Position numbers and translations under genes: made by a program
In this document: piece after piece, positions 33,893 through 42,107 of the stretch
Layout of the letters: the number at the start of each line of letters is the position of its first letter
How positions within the stretch are numbered: position 1 is the stretch's first letter
Notes under the pieces: model-generated
What the model saw: the letters and a program-made list of their open reading frames with translations, nothing else
The model's database searches: none
What the model was told of the DNA's origin: nothing
Assembly: GCA_937901895.1 (NCBI GenBank)
Contig: CALGTD010000096.1
Span: forward strand, 1 to 61,503
Length of the DNA stretch: 61,503 nucleotides
From: an uncultured Spartobacteria bacterium
GTDB lineage: Bacteria; Verrucomicrobiota; Verrucomicrobiia; Chthoniobacterales; JAATET01
Direction: 5' to 3'

Positions 33893-34422
33893 TTAATAAA
33901 AGTCGCGACCGACAAGCCTCGCGACGGCGGCCTTGAAACGCTTGAAGCGGTCGAAATGACCCCTTCCAGAGCGGGGATTTTCGGATTTGCATCCGAGGGA
34001 TAGGCATTCTTGCCCCGGCTATCGATCGATCGTCCGGCGTGGGTGATCGACACGCGCCACTGCGTGCCATCTTCAATGATGATGTTCGGTGGAGGCCTGT
34101 AGTCCGGCTTCCATTCCCACAATGCGACGGCCCCCATTTCTTTCCAAAACGCGGCCCACGCAGCATCTGTCGGACGGATCCTGGCGGGCCCGAAGAAGGC
34201 CGTGGAGCGGGTATATTCGACGTGGCGCCCGTCGAGTTTGACCGCGAAGGACTCCCCGAGAATTCCCCCGCAGGAAATCTCCATTTTTTGCGGCAAAGGG
34301 GCCGCGTCGGTTTGAGGGGTTTTGCAGCTGGAAAGACTGGCGAGAACTACGACCGGGAGAATCCAAATGGTCTTCAGGATTTGCCGATGGCGCGAGGCCG
34401 GTCCTGGGATTCGCTGCTGCAC
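33893..34422 (-). pseudogene. Small lipoprotein gene with an apparent single-base frameshift near its 3' end
   Basis: The GTG at 34422, 5 bases after the upstream stop, opens a lipoprotein signal (KTIWILPVVVLASLSSC). The frame is convincing up to NPKIPALEG. At a run of four C on the plus strand (33960-33963) the coding signal moves to another frame, which reads HFDRFKRFKAAVARLVGRDF, Tyr, then TAA at 33893. That tail is amphipathic with G/C third positions, while the uninterrupted frame runs on to 33772 with Ser/Pro-rich, unnatural-looking sequence. One missing base in the G/C run explains this. It could be a true mutation or a sequencing/assembly error. Function unknown; the protein core has SYxW-type strands (AAWAAFWKEMGAVALWEW). 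Confidence 0.65.
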
Positions 34423-34426
34423 GTTG

Positions 34427-34627
34427 TCAGGTAAACCTCGAATGGACGACCCCGATGACCGCCGAGGCGACGAGATAGAGCCAGGGGAGAAGAAATAACG
34501 AGGCGAGCCAGTGGTAAGGTGTGATGGAGCGGTCGATTCGCCCGAAGGCATAAAATAGGAACATCACGAAGCTCACCACCCCGAGCAGAAGTGCTCCAAT
34601 GCTCCAGGCCAGCGCGTCGAAGTTCAT
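34427..34627 (-). CDS. Small membrane protein, three hydrophobic stretches, function unknown
   Basis: The ATG at 34627 has a GGAGGT box 12 bases upstream and gives 66 residues with two membrane helices (DALAWSIGALLLGVVSFVMFLF and WLASLFLLPWLYLVASAVIG). The frame stays open up to a GTG at 34858 and includes a further hydrophobic stretch (GLFILASTGVASVVAIGAIL), so a longer form is possible. A hairpin at 34791-34810 falls inside that extension and argues for the shorter one. It lies just upstream of the frameshifted lipoprotein gene (5 bases apart), so they are probably one transcript. I do not recognise the family. Confidence 0.6.
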   Translation of the reverse strand: MNFDALAWSIGALLLGVVSFVMFLFYAFGRIDRSITPYHWLASLFLLPWLYLVASAVIGVVHSRFT

Positions 34628-34790
34628 GCTGAAAGCGTGACCTCCTTCCAAAAGGGGACCTTCGGAGGCGGCATGGAAACCTGCCAGCTGTCGACGCAGC
34701 AGGATGGCACCAATGGCGACTACCGATGCGACTCCTGTCGAAGCCAGGATGAACAGACCTCCGCGATCAAACCGGTGTCGACGGTGGAAA

Positions 34791-34810
34791 CACCCGGGAC
34801 CAGCCGGGTG
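34791..34810 (-). terminator. Weak hairpin CACCCGG-N6-CCGGGTG
   Basis: A 7-bp stem (34791-34797 with 34804-34810) around a 6-base loop. Read leftward it is followed by TTTCC, a short T-rich run. It may end leftward transcripts from the STAS gene or be a control hairpin upstream of the small membrane protein. Confidence 0.4.
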
Positions 34811-35007
34811 CCCAGGCCGCGTGGACGCGGGGAGTGTTCCGTCGGAGCCGCTTCGCACAGCTATGGATTAGAAAAAAACCAGAGAGTTTGCGAGGTGAAA
34901 GTGCGGCGGCTTGTAATTTTGCAACGAGCCGGTCCGCACGCTCGAGACGGGAAAACTCGGGATCGACGCGCGGTGGCCGGTGCCGCAGCGGTCGACGATG
35001 GTTGGAA

Positions 35008-35028
35008 CCGGCGGGCGCGGCCCGCCGG
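35008..35028 (-). terminator. Strong GC hairpin just after the STAS gene
   Basis: A perfect 9-bp stem (35008-35016 with 35020-35028) with a 3-base loop starts 7 bases beyond the STAS stop codon. The following leftward sequence is TTCCAACC, so the T-run is poor; it may still stop transcription or stabilise the 3' end. Confidence 0.5.
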
Positions 35029-35034
35029 CCGGCA

Positions 35035-35382
35035 TCAGTTCATGGGGAACGACGCGAGCGCGGACTCGCGGTCGTCGAAGATCGGGTAGGCCGTGGCAAA
35101 TCCGGCGAGTTCGAAGACGCGTTTGACTTCGCCCTGCAGGCAGCAGACGGCGAGGTGACCGCCTTTGCGGGAGAGAGCGCGGCCGACCATGAAGAGTTCG
35201 CGGAAGCCGGCGCTGGCGGTGTAGGTGAGGCCGGAGAGGTCGACGAGAAGGTGGCGGGTGGATTCCTTGTCGGTGATCTTTTTGAACTCGGCGTTCAGCT
35301 CCTGCCAGTTGTCGGGCTCGATGCGTCCGCGGATCTCGAGGATGGTGACGGGTCCTTCGTGGGAGGTGATGTATTCGGCCAT
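35035..35382 (-). CDS. STAS-domain protein (anti-sigma-factor antagonist-like)
   Basis: 115 residues, one STAS domain: VTILEIRGRIEPDNWQEL and LLVDLSGLTYTASAGFREL. The segment TASAGFR sits where SpoIIAA-type proteins have DSSGLG; the position usually phosphorylated appears as Ala, leaving the preceding Ser as the only candidate. No SpoIIAB-type kinase or sigma partner is adjacent. It could regulate a partner-switch pathway or be a non-phosphorylated scaffold. A strong hairpin follows the stop. Confidence 0.82.
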   Translation of the reverse strand: MAEYITSHEGPVTILEIRGRIEPDNWQELNAEFKKITDKESTRHLLVDLSGLTYTASAGFRELFMVGRALSRKGGHLAVCCLQGEVKRVFELAGFATAYPIFDDRESALASFPMN

Positions 35383-35507
35383 GAGTGGGGCGAAGTATAT
35401 GGGAATCCCCCGGGCTGGGAAGTCTGAACGTGGCCCCGGGCGTCATCGAAGAGGCCGGCGGACTTTTCGGCCCTTCAAAAAATGGGCGACCCGTTTTATG
35501 GTGGCGC

Positions 35508-36059
35508 ATGTCCCTGGCATGGCGAGTGTTGACAATCATGGTGGCGATCTGGGCGGTCGCGGCCGGGGTGATTTTTTTCGTCCGGCAAAGTGAGCCGACT
35601 CCCGAGAAGATCGTGGCGTATGTGCAGGAGCATCCGCTGGAGGGCAGCGGAGACCGGGCGAAGGTGATCGAGGCGGTCGCGAACCGGCTGAACGGGCTGG
35701 ACTTCGAGGATCGGCAGCGGCTTCAGCGGTCGCGGGAGATGCGGGGGTTTTATGAGGCGATGACGGAGGAGGAGCAGCGACGGTTTCTCGACCTGACGCT
35801 GCCGGAGGGCTTCCGGCAGGTGATGCTGGCGTTGAACAAAATGACGCCGGAGAAGCGGAAGGAGATCGTGGAGCGCGCTCTGAACAACATCGCGGAGAAT
35901 GGCTCGGTGAACGACGAACGGCCGCCGGTGGACGAGGAAATGATGCGGAAGATCGTGGGGCAGGGGATGACGGCGTTCTACGAGGAGGCAAACGCGGACG
36001 TGAAACTGGATTTCGCGCCGGTGATCGAGCAGATCCAGCAGTCGTTGCAATGGCGTTGA
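35508..36059 (+). CDS. Membrane-anchored hypothetical protein, helical
   Basis: With the ATG at 35508 the protein is 183 residues: a single N-terminal membrane helix (LTIMVAIWAVAAGVIFFV) then a mostly helical, charged domain (GLDFEDRQRLQRSREMRGFYEAMTEEE, MTPEKRKEIVERALNNI). It recalls small secretion- or growth-linked proteins with EF-type helix patterns, but I do not recognise a family. Its stop overlaps the start region of the prepilin-like gene, and an ABC exporter follows, so these four genes may form one operon. Confidence 0.7.
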   Translation: MSLAWRVLTIMVAIWAVAAGVIFFVRQSEPTPEKIVAYVQEHPLEGSGDRAKVIEAVANRLNGLDFEDRQRLQRSREMRGFYEAMTEEEQRRFLDLTLPEGFRQVMLALNKMTPEKRKEIVERALNNIAENGSVNDERPPVDEEMMRKIVGQGMTAFYEEANADVKLDFAPVIEQIQQSLQWR

Positions 36060-36613
36060 TGGCGACCACACGCCGGGCTGGGGCGGATCGCTGGAATGTC
36101 CGGACGGCGTTCACGCTGGTGGAGTTGCTGGCGGCGGTGGCGATTGTCGGGCTCCTGGTTGCGGTTGCCGTTCCGGCGATGAACGGCGTGCGGGAGCGGG
36201 CAATGGCATCGAAATGTCTTTCGAATCTGCGTCAGATCGGTGCAGGGTTGACCGCCTACCTCGCGGACCACGATCAGCAGATGCCCGTTCTTGAGGCCGG
36301 GCGCGCGAGCCGGACTGCGGACGGAGACACGATCGATACCGTGCTATTGGACTACGTGGGCAGCGAGGCGGCATTTGCCTGTCCGGCGGATTCCCGATAT
36401 GCGCGGGAGACGGGAACAAGCTACTACTGGAACGTGACGTTGAACGGGCAGCGGGTGACGAGTTTGAACTTCCTGGGAATCGAGGAGGCGCACACGCGGA
36501 TTCCCGTGATCAGCGACAAGGAGGGGTGGCATCCGGGCGATCGGACGAAGGTGAACATTCTTTATGCGGACGGTCATGCCGGCAAAGGTCTGACGCTGAC
36601 GACGGGAAATTGA
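36050..36613 (+). CDS. Type II-secretion/prepilin-like protein
   Basis: 187 residues. The N-terminus AFTLVELLAAVAIVGLLVAV is a type IV pilin-like methylation segment: Phe+1, Glu+5, then a hydrophobic helix. The residue before the cleavage site is Ala where Gly is usual. The C-terminal half has VNILYADGHAG, the DGHA ending found in the many verrucomicrobial and planctomycete prepilin-like (H-X9-DG type) proteins. The start may be 36050 or an ATG at 36059 overlapping the upstream stop. Role unknown: probably a surface or secretion pseudopilin. Confidence 0.85.
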   Translation: MALMATTRRAGADRWNVRTAFTLVELLAAVAIVGLLVAVAVPAMNGVRERAMASKCLSNLRQIGAGLTAYLADHDQQMPVLEAGRASRTADGDTIDTVLLDYVGSEAAFACPADSRYARETGTSYYWNVTLNGQRVTSLNFLGIEEAHTRIPVISDKEGWHPGDRTKVNILYADGHAGKGLTLTTGN

Positions 36614-36614
36614 C

Positions 36615-37490
36615 GTGCTGCGAATCGACGGAATCTCCAAGAAGTTTCGGGGGCGTGATGCGCTGCTGCCGTTGACGCTGGAGGTGAAGCGCGGGGAGAT
36701 CTTCGGGCTGCTCGGACACAACGGTGCGGGCAAGAGCACGACATTTGGAATTCTGCTCGGGCAGGTGCGGCCCGACGCGGGCGAGGTGTGGATCGGCGAC
36801 GTGTCGGTGCAGCGGGCGCGAGAGTTGGCGCTGCGCCGCGTGGGGGCGATCTTCGAGACGCCGGCGTTTTACGACTATCTGAGCGGTTGGACGAACCTGC
36901 GGATCTTTTCCGCCTACACGAGCCCTGTGCCGGAAGCGCGTCTGCGCGAGGTTGTGGAACTGGTGCGCCTGGGAAAAAGAATTCACGATCCGGTGCGGGT
37001 TTACAGCCACGGAATGCGGCAGCGGCTGGCGCTGGCGCAGGCGCTGCTGCCGGGGCCGGAGTTGATCCTGCTCGACGAGCCGAGCGAGGGACTGGATCCG
37101 GAGGGAATCGAGGAAATGCGAAAGTTGATCCTGCGCCTCCGCGAAGAACACGGACTCACCGTGCTGCTGTCTTCGCATCTGTTGTCGGAGGTCGAGCAGC
37201 TATGCGACCGGGTCGCGATCCTGAACCAAGGACAGCTCGTGTTTTCCGGGGCGTGGCGGGAGTCGGATCGGGTGCGGATGCGCTTCGAAGTGGATGATGT
37301 GGTTGTGGCGGCCGGGGTGCTGCGCAGGCACGGTGCGATGACCGGAGACGATGGAGTTGTGGAATTTCCAGCTGGCGCGGATGTCTCCGAGGTCGTGCGC
37401 GATCTTGTCCATTCCGGCGTGCGGGTGCATGCGGCGGAGCGCATTCGGATTTCGCTTGAGGATTTTTATCTCGGGAGGATCGGGCGGTGA
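36615..37490 (+). CDS. ABC transporter ATP-binding protein
   Basis: 291 residues with a GTG start. Walker A GHNGAGKST (34-42), signature YSHGMRQRL near 134 (a variant of LSGGQ), Walker B LILLDEPSEGLDPEG (about 152-166) and the H-loop SSHLLSEVEQ. The C-terminal 80 residues are a DUF4162-like extension typical of ABC-2 exporter ATPases. It acts with the membrane partner downstream, to which it is coupled by a 4-base GTGA overlap. The substrate is unknown. Confidence 0.93.
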   Translation: MLRIDGISKKFRGRDALLPLTLEVKRGEIFGLLGHNGAGKSTTFGILLGQVRPDAGEVWIGDVSVQRARELALRRVGAIFETPAFYDYLSGWTNLRIFSAYTSPVPEARLREVVELVRLGKRIHDPVRVYSHGMRQRLALAQALLPGPELILLDEPSEGLDPEGIEEMRKLILRLREEHGLTVLLSSHLLSEVEQLCDRVAILNQGQLVFSGAWRESDRVRMRFEVDDVVVAAGVLRRHGAMTGDDGVVEFPAGADVSEVVRDLVHSGVRVHAAERIRISLEDFYLGRIGR

Positions 37491-38332
37491 GTTTGTTCCT
37501 GCTTCAACTGCGAGGGGAGTTGCTGAAGTTGTTTGCGCGAAAGCGGACGTATATCGGCTTTGGCGCGTTCCTGCTGGTGGAGATCGTTTTGCTCGGCCTG
37601 TTGCGACTGCCTCGCGTGCAGCATTCCGTCTCGCGAATTCTCGAGCGCACGGGCTACGACGCGGCGCAATATCTCTCCGGGTTGACCCTCGCGTTGATGA
37701 TCCTGATCTGGACGATGGTGCTGCTCGGCGCGCTGTATCTTTCGCTCGTCGCGGGTGACCTCGTGAGCAAGGAGGTCGAGGATGGAACGATGCGCATGAT
37801 TCTGTCGCGACCGGTGTCCCGGCTGCGGATTCTCATGCAGAAGGCGCTGGCGAGCTTTCTCTACACGGCGACGCTCGCGGTGTTCATCTGCGTGACGGCG
37901 CTCGGACTTGGATTGATCCAGGGCGGAGCGGGCGGGCTGTTCGTATTCGCGCCGCTGGAAGGCGTTTTTGCCCTCTACGATTTCTGGCCGGGACTTGGAC
38001 GGTATCTGCTGGCGCAGCCGTTTTTGATCGGAAGTTTGTTCACGATCTCGGCGATGGGATTGTTCTTCTCCTGCCTGAATGCGAAGCCGGCGGCCGCGAC
38101 GATCCTGACGCTGTCGATTCTGCTCATCGACTCGATTCTAAAAAACATCCCGTATTTCGAATCGATCCGCGGATGGTTCCTCTCGGCACACATGGCCAGC
38201 TGGGTGAACGTGTTTCAGCCGCGGATTCCGTGGGGCCAGATCGCGGAGGACTACGCGGTTCTGCTGGCAATCGATGCGACCTTTCTCGTGCTCGGGTGGT
38301 TTGCATTCGAGCGGCGGGATTTCAAGTCGTGA
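37487..38332 (+). CDS. ABC-2 type transporter permease
   Basis: 281 residues with a GTG start overlapping the ATPase stop by 4 bases. Six membrane segments, with the typical ABC-2 middle region DLVSKEVEDGTMRMILSRPVSR. It forms the membrane pore of the exporter with the upstream ATPase. The last segment ends in WFAFERRDF, a common C-terminal anchor in this family. The substrate is not known. Confidence 0.9.
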   Translation: MSLFLLQLRGELLKLFARKRTYIGFGAFLLVEIVLLGLLRLPRVQHSVSRILERTGYDAAQYLSGLTLALMILIWTMVLLGALYLSLVAGDLVSKEVEDGTMRMILSRPVSRLRILMQKALASFLYTATLAVFICVTALGLGLIQGGAGGLFVFAPLEGVFALYDFWPGLGRYLLAQPFLIGSLFTISAMGLFFSCLNAKPAAATILTLSILLIDSILKNIPYFESIRGWFLSAHMASWVNVFQPRIPWGQIAEDYAVLLAIDATFLVLGWFAFERRDFKS

Positions 38333-38356
38333 CGTCCGTTTGGTCTGCGACGGACG
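38333..38356 (+). terminator. Hairpin just after the ABC permease stop
   Basis: A 7-bp stem CGTCCGT (38333-38339) pairs with ACGGACG (38350-38356) immediately beyond the permease stop codon. It is not followed by a T-run, so it may be a Rho-independent remnant or a 3'-end stabiliser. Confidence 0.35.
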
Positions 38357-38423
38357 ATGGCGATTAGAGGTTGTCGCACTGCGTCTGGTTCGACGATTCT
38401 TTACGACGAAATTCCACCCAACC

Positions 38424-39185
38424 ATGAACTCATCCAATTTTTCCCGCCGACGTTTTCTCACGCTTGGAGCCGCTGCCGTGGCAGTCGGAGCACTTCCCTC
38501 CGGTCGTTCCCTTCTCGCTGCGGATTCGCCGGCCGAGCCGATGAAGCCGGGTGCCGACGGGGTGTTTGCCGCCGCGGCGCTTCCGTATGCCTACGATGCG
38601 CTGCAGCCGTCCATCGACGAGGCGACGATGAAGCTGCACCACGACAAGCACTACGCGGCTTACACGAAAAATCTGAATGCCGCGCTGGAGCAGGCACCGG
38701 AGTTGAAGTCGAAGTCGATCGAAGAACTGCTGGCCGACACGAAGAGCCTGCCGGAGTCGGTGCGACGCGCGATCCGCAACAACGGCGGTGGATTCTACAA
38801 TCACAGCCTGTTCTGGCTGATGATGACGCCGGATTCCACGGGCAAGCCCGAGGGCGCGCTGGCGGAGGCCATCGACAAAAAGTTCGGCAGTTTCGACGCG
38901 TTCAAGGAGCAATTCTCGAAGGAGGCCGGCGCGATCTTCGGCAGCGGATGGGCGTGGCTTATCGTGACGCCGGATGGCGAACTCGCGATCACGACCACGC
39001 CGAACCAGGACAGTCCGATCATGGATGTCGCCGAGGCGAAGGGGAAACCGGTGCTCGGCCTCGACGTGTGGGAGCACGCCTATTACCTCAAATACAAGAA
39101 CGTCCGCGCCGATTACATCAAGGATTGGTGGGACGTCGTGAACTGGAAGACCGCTTCCGACCTCTACGACGCGGCGAAGTCGTAG
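38424..39185 (+). CDS. sodB: Superoxide dismutase (Fe/Mn), Tat-exported
   Basis: The ATG at 38424 gives 253 residues. A twin-arginine signal SRRRFLTLGAAAVAVGALP (7-25) precedes the SOD fold. Metal ligands: His in KLHHDKHYAAY, His in FYNHSLFWLMM, Asp in GLDVWEHAYYL and His two residues further on. So the folded metalloenzyme is sent to the periplasm through the Tat pathway, which is unusual since most Fe/Mn SODs are cytoplasmic. Fe versus Mn preference cannot be told reliably. No partner gene is adjacent. Confidence 0.92.
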   Translation: MNSSNFSRRRFLTLGAAAVAVGALPSGRSLLAADSPAEPMKPGADGVFAAAALPYAYDALQPSIDEATMKLHHDKHYAAYTKNLNAALEQAPELKSKSIEELLADTKSLPESVRRAIRNNGGGFYNHSLFWLMMTPDSTGKPEGALAEAIDKKFGSFDAFKEQFSKEAGAIFGSGWAWLIVTPDGELAITTTPNQDSPIMDVAEAKGKPVLGLDVWEHAYYLKYKNVRADYIKDWWDVVNWKTASDLYDAAKS

Positions 39186-39231
39186 CACTGGGAACCCTGG
39201 GTTGCCCCGGAATGGAAGGCCGCCCAAGGCG

Positions 39232-40050
39232 TCACACCTCGGCGGCGCCTTCTGAAGCCGGATCGCGAACACCCTGCCGCGCACGGCAGAGGCCGCGCTT
39301 CGAGCGTTTCGCGATGAACGCGATGAATTCCTCGGCCTCCGGCAGCCATTCATTTTTTGCCGCCTCCTCGAGAGCCTGTGCGACATTGAGTCCGCTGCGG
39401 AAGAAGAGCTGGTAGGCGCGCTTCACGCTGGCACGGCCCTCCGCGCCGACGCCGTTGCGCCGCAAGCCGACGGTGTTGAGTCCGCAGACCGTATTGACCA
39501 GACCGCCGACGGTGTAGGGCGGGAGATCCTTTCCCCACGCGGTGCCGCCGCGGATCATGCACAGCGATCCGATTCGGATGAATTGATGAAACACGGCGCC
39601 CCCGCCGGCGACCACGCCATCGCCAAATTCCACGTAGCCTGCAATCAGGCAGTTGTTCGCGATCACGTTGCGGTTGCCGATGGAGACGTTGTGGCCGAGG
39701 TGGACGCCGACCATGAGGTAGTTGCCATCGCCGATGCGGGTGGCAGTGCCTTCCTTCGTTCCGCGGTGGATCGTGACGTATTCACGAATGGTATTTCCGT
39801 CGCCGATGATCACCTCGCTCTGGATCGAGTCGTCGTGGGCGAAATCCTGCGGGGCCGCGCCGAGGACGGCTCCGTAGCCGACGAAATTCCGCGCGCCGAG
39901 CGTCACGCGATTCGTCAGCACGGCGTGCGCCTGGATCCGGCAATCGTCCCCGATCGTAACGCCATCTTCGACGATCGCGTAGGGACCGATCTCGATATTT
40001 TTTCCGAGGATGACCTTGGAACCGACGACTGCAGTGGGATGGATATTCAC
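39232..40050 (-). CDS. lpxA: Acyl-[ACP]-UDP-N-acetylglucosamine O-acyltransferase LpxA
   Basis: The GTG at 40050 gives 272 residues (MNIHPTAVVG). Left-handed beta-helix hexapeptide repeats run through the first 190 residues (VTIGDD, VTLGAR, EFGDGV). Catalytic His candidates His117 and His120 lie in MVGVHLGHNVSIG, as in E. coli His122/His125, and a GLNTVGLRRNG segment follows. LpxA acylates UDP-GlcNAc in the first step of lipid A synthesis. It stands alone here, apart from the usual lpxD-fabZ-lpxB cluster. It lies 114 bases beyond the SLC13 permease gene on the same strand. Confidence 0.92.
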   Translation of the reverse strand: MNIHPTAVVGSKVILGKNIEIGPYAIVEDGVTIGDDCRIQAHAVLTNRVTLGARNFVGYGAVLGAAPQDFAHDDSIQSEVIIGDGNTIREYVTIHRGTKEGTATRIGDGNYLMVGVHLGHNVSIGNRNVIANNCLIAGYVEFGDGVVAGGGAVFHQFIRIGSLCMIRGGTAWGKDLPPYTVGGLVNTVCGLNTVGLRRNGVGAEGRASVKRAYQLFFRSGLNVAQALEEAAKNEWLPEAEEFIAFIAKRSKRGLCRARQGVRDPASEGAAEV

Positions 40051-40164
40051 GTGGATACGGATCCGCCGGTGCGGAGAAGCGAGGGCAAAATGTGGTCGAG
40101 TGAAGGCGGGTGTCAAACCAATGCGCTGCGACGAAATGCCGGTCGACGAAAAGGGTTGCGGCCG

Positions 40165-41376
40165 TCAAAGCACGAGCCAGAGCCATGCGGCGGCGATGGC
40201 GAGTGTCGCGAGGGTTACCGGGATGCCGATCCGGGCATGGGTCCGAAAGGAAATGGGAACGCCCGCCCGGCGCCCGGTCTCGATCACGATGATGTTTGCG
40301 ACGCTGCCGACGACGAGGAGGTTGCCGGCGAGGGTGCTGGCAATCGCCATTACGATGCCCGACTCCGGCGTTTTCGCGAAAGGCAGCAGCAGCATCACGG
40401 CGGGCACGTTGGAGACGATGTTGCTCAGGATCGCGGATCCTGCGAACAGGACGGCGGGGTTCGCCGGATTGAGTCCGCGAGCGGTCAGAGCCGCCACAGC
40501 TTCAGCGGAGCCGCCCGTGCGCTCGAACGCGTCGTTGACGATGAAAAGACTGATGAAAAGCAGCAGCAGCGGCCAGTCGACCATGCCGAGGATCCGGCGC
40601 GAGTGAAAGCGCCGGCTGACGAGGAGCACCGCGCCGCCTGCGAGTGCGACGAGTTCGCGAGGCCAGAATCCGCCGATGAATACGACGACGATTGCCGCCA
40701 GAATCGCGAATCCCTTCGCGGTCTGCCACGGGTTGAAGGGAGGTGATTCCTCGGTCGTTGCCCGCTCCGGACCTTCCCAGTCGTTTCGATAGGTCCATGC
40801 GAGGACGGCCCAGGTGGCCGCGAGTCCAAGCACCGTCGGAACGATGGCGACCAGGAGGTAGCGGACGAAGGAAAGATCGAGGGATTGTGCGATGAGGATG
40901 TTCTGGGGATTGCCGATGAGCGTTGCGGCGCTGCCGACATTCGCGGCGCAGGCGAGGGCAAGCAGGAAGGGGACGGGATTCATCCGATGCCGGCCGCAAA
41001 GCGCGAGAAGCGGAGGCGCGATCGCGACGCAGACGACGTCGTTGCTGAGCAGGGCGCTGAGTCCGCCCGCGAAGGTGACGACCATTGCGAGAAGGACCGC
41101 GGGCCGGTGGCGAATCGCGCCGAGCCGCTCCGTGGCCGCTGCGTAGAAACCGCCGAGTTGAAACTGCGCGGCGACGATCATCAGTCCGAAAAGGAGGGCC
41201 AGCGTCGGGAAATCGATGGAAAGAAGGGCGTCGCGTTCGGAGATCGCTTCCGTCGCCAGGAGGAAAATCGCACCAAGCACGGCGATGCCTGCACGGTCGA
41301 TTCGCAGGCCGGGGATGCCGCCAAGAATGAGCCCGGCATATACGAACACGAACGCCGCGATCACCCATTCCGTCAT
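40165..41376 (-). CDS. SLC13/ArsB-type ion permease
   Basis: With the ATG at 41376 the protein is 403 residues and has about 11 membrane segments. Conserved pieces include LSNDVVCVAIAPPLLAL with a paired second copy ILSNIVSNVPAVMLLLPF, the two inverted hairpins typical of the ion-transporter (IT) superfamily (NhaD/ArsB/DASS). The GNPQN in SAATLIGNPQNILI is part of the first. The carried anion (arsenite, dicarboxylate, sulfate, Na+/H+) cannot be told. Divergent from a Cache lipoprotein gene, with 117 bases between. Confidence 0.88.
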   Translation of the reverse strand: MTEWVIAAFVFVYAGLILGGIPGLRIDRAGIAVLGAIFLLATEAISERDALLSIDFPTLALLFGLMIVAAQFQLGGFYAAATERLGAIRHRPAVLLAMVVTFAGGLSALLSNDVVCVAIAPPLLALCGRHRMNPVPFLLALACAANVGSAATLIGNPQNILIAQSLDLSFVRYLLVAIVPTVLGLAATWAVLAWTYRNDWEGPERATTEESPPFNPWQTAKGFAILAAIVVVFIGGFWPRELVALAGGAVLLVSRRFHSRRILGMVDWPLLLLFISLFIVNDAFERTGGSAEAVAALTARGLNPANPAVLFAGSAILSNIVSNVPAVMLLLPFAKTPESGIVMAIASTLAGNLLVVGSVANIIVIETGRRAGVPISFRTHARIGIPVTLATLAIAAAWLWLVL

Positions 41377-41493
41377 GGCCGGGAAGGGTTCCAAGTCCCC
41401 GGTGCACGTGGCAATGGGATTCTGAATCCGACGCCCGCGGAAAATCCGGAGGTGCATCACCTTTGCGACGGGATTATTGTCCGGAACCATCCC

Positions 41494-42012
41494 ATGAAAC
41501 CGTTCCTCCTCGTTGTCGCGGTGCTCGTTTTCGTCAGCGCGTGTTCCTCGCGCGTGAATCTCAGCCCGTCGGCGGTGGCGGCGGCAAAGGCACAGGTCGA
41601 GCGGGATCTTCCCGAACTCGCGATCGAGATAACCCAGCGAAGACCCAATCGTGTGGAGATCGAGTCGATGCTTCGGGCATATCTGGCTGCGCGGCCTGCA
41701 ATCTATGCCGCGGCGTTTGCTCCCGGTCCGCCCGCAGCCCGTCAGACGCCCCCTCCCGCGCTATATGTCCACCGTCACGGTGGAGAACTTGTGGCGACCG
41801 AACTGGCGCTTCCAAACTACAACTACCCACGCATGGAATGGTATTGGGGAGCAGTTGACCGGAGGCAGGCGCGCTGGACGGCCCCCTACTTCGACGTCGC
41901 CGGTGGCCATGTGTGGATGACGACCTACTCGATCCCGCTGATTGCGGGGGATGGCTCGATTTTCGGAGTCGTGACAAACGATGTGAGGACGCCGAAGCCT
42001 TCCTACGACTGA
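41494..42012 (+). CDS. Lipoprotein with a stand-alone Cache-like sensor domain
   Basis: 172 residues. Lipoprotein signal KPFLLVVAVLVFVSAC with Cys16 in SAC-S. The rest has the PDC/Cache fold motifs WYWGAVDRRQARWTAPYFD and YSIPLIAGDGSIFGVVTNDV, a ligand-sensing module normally found outside the membrane in kinases and chemoreceptors. Here there is no attached output, so it may bind a small molecule and pass it to a partner, perhaps the divergent SLC13 permease (positional inference only). A likely outer-membrane or periplasmic lipoprotein. Confidence 0.75.
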   Translation: MKPFLLVVAVLVFVSACSSRVNLSPSAVAAAKAQVERDLPELAIEITQRRPNRVEIESMLRAYLAARPAIYAAAFAPGPPAARQTPPPALYVHRHGGELVATELALPNYNYPRMEWYWGAVDRRQARWTAPYFDVAGGHVWMTTYSIPLIAGDGSIFGVVTNDVRTPKPSYD

Positions 42013-42107
42013 CAGGGGCGAAAATTTTTTCACCTCCGGTGTCCTGACGAACGCCCGTCGTTCGTCACAAGACAAACACGCGAGAAGCGAACCTGATCCG
42101 ATTCACG

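Noticed and set aside
34637..35089. 150-codon plus-strand frame in the gap between the small membrane protein and STAS genes
   Set aside because: Opposite frame of a hydrophobic minus-strand frame; Cys/Ser/Thr-rich without pattern and no ribosome site.
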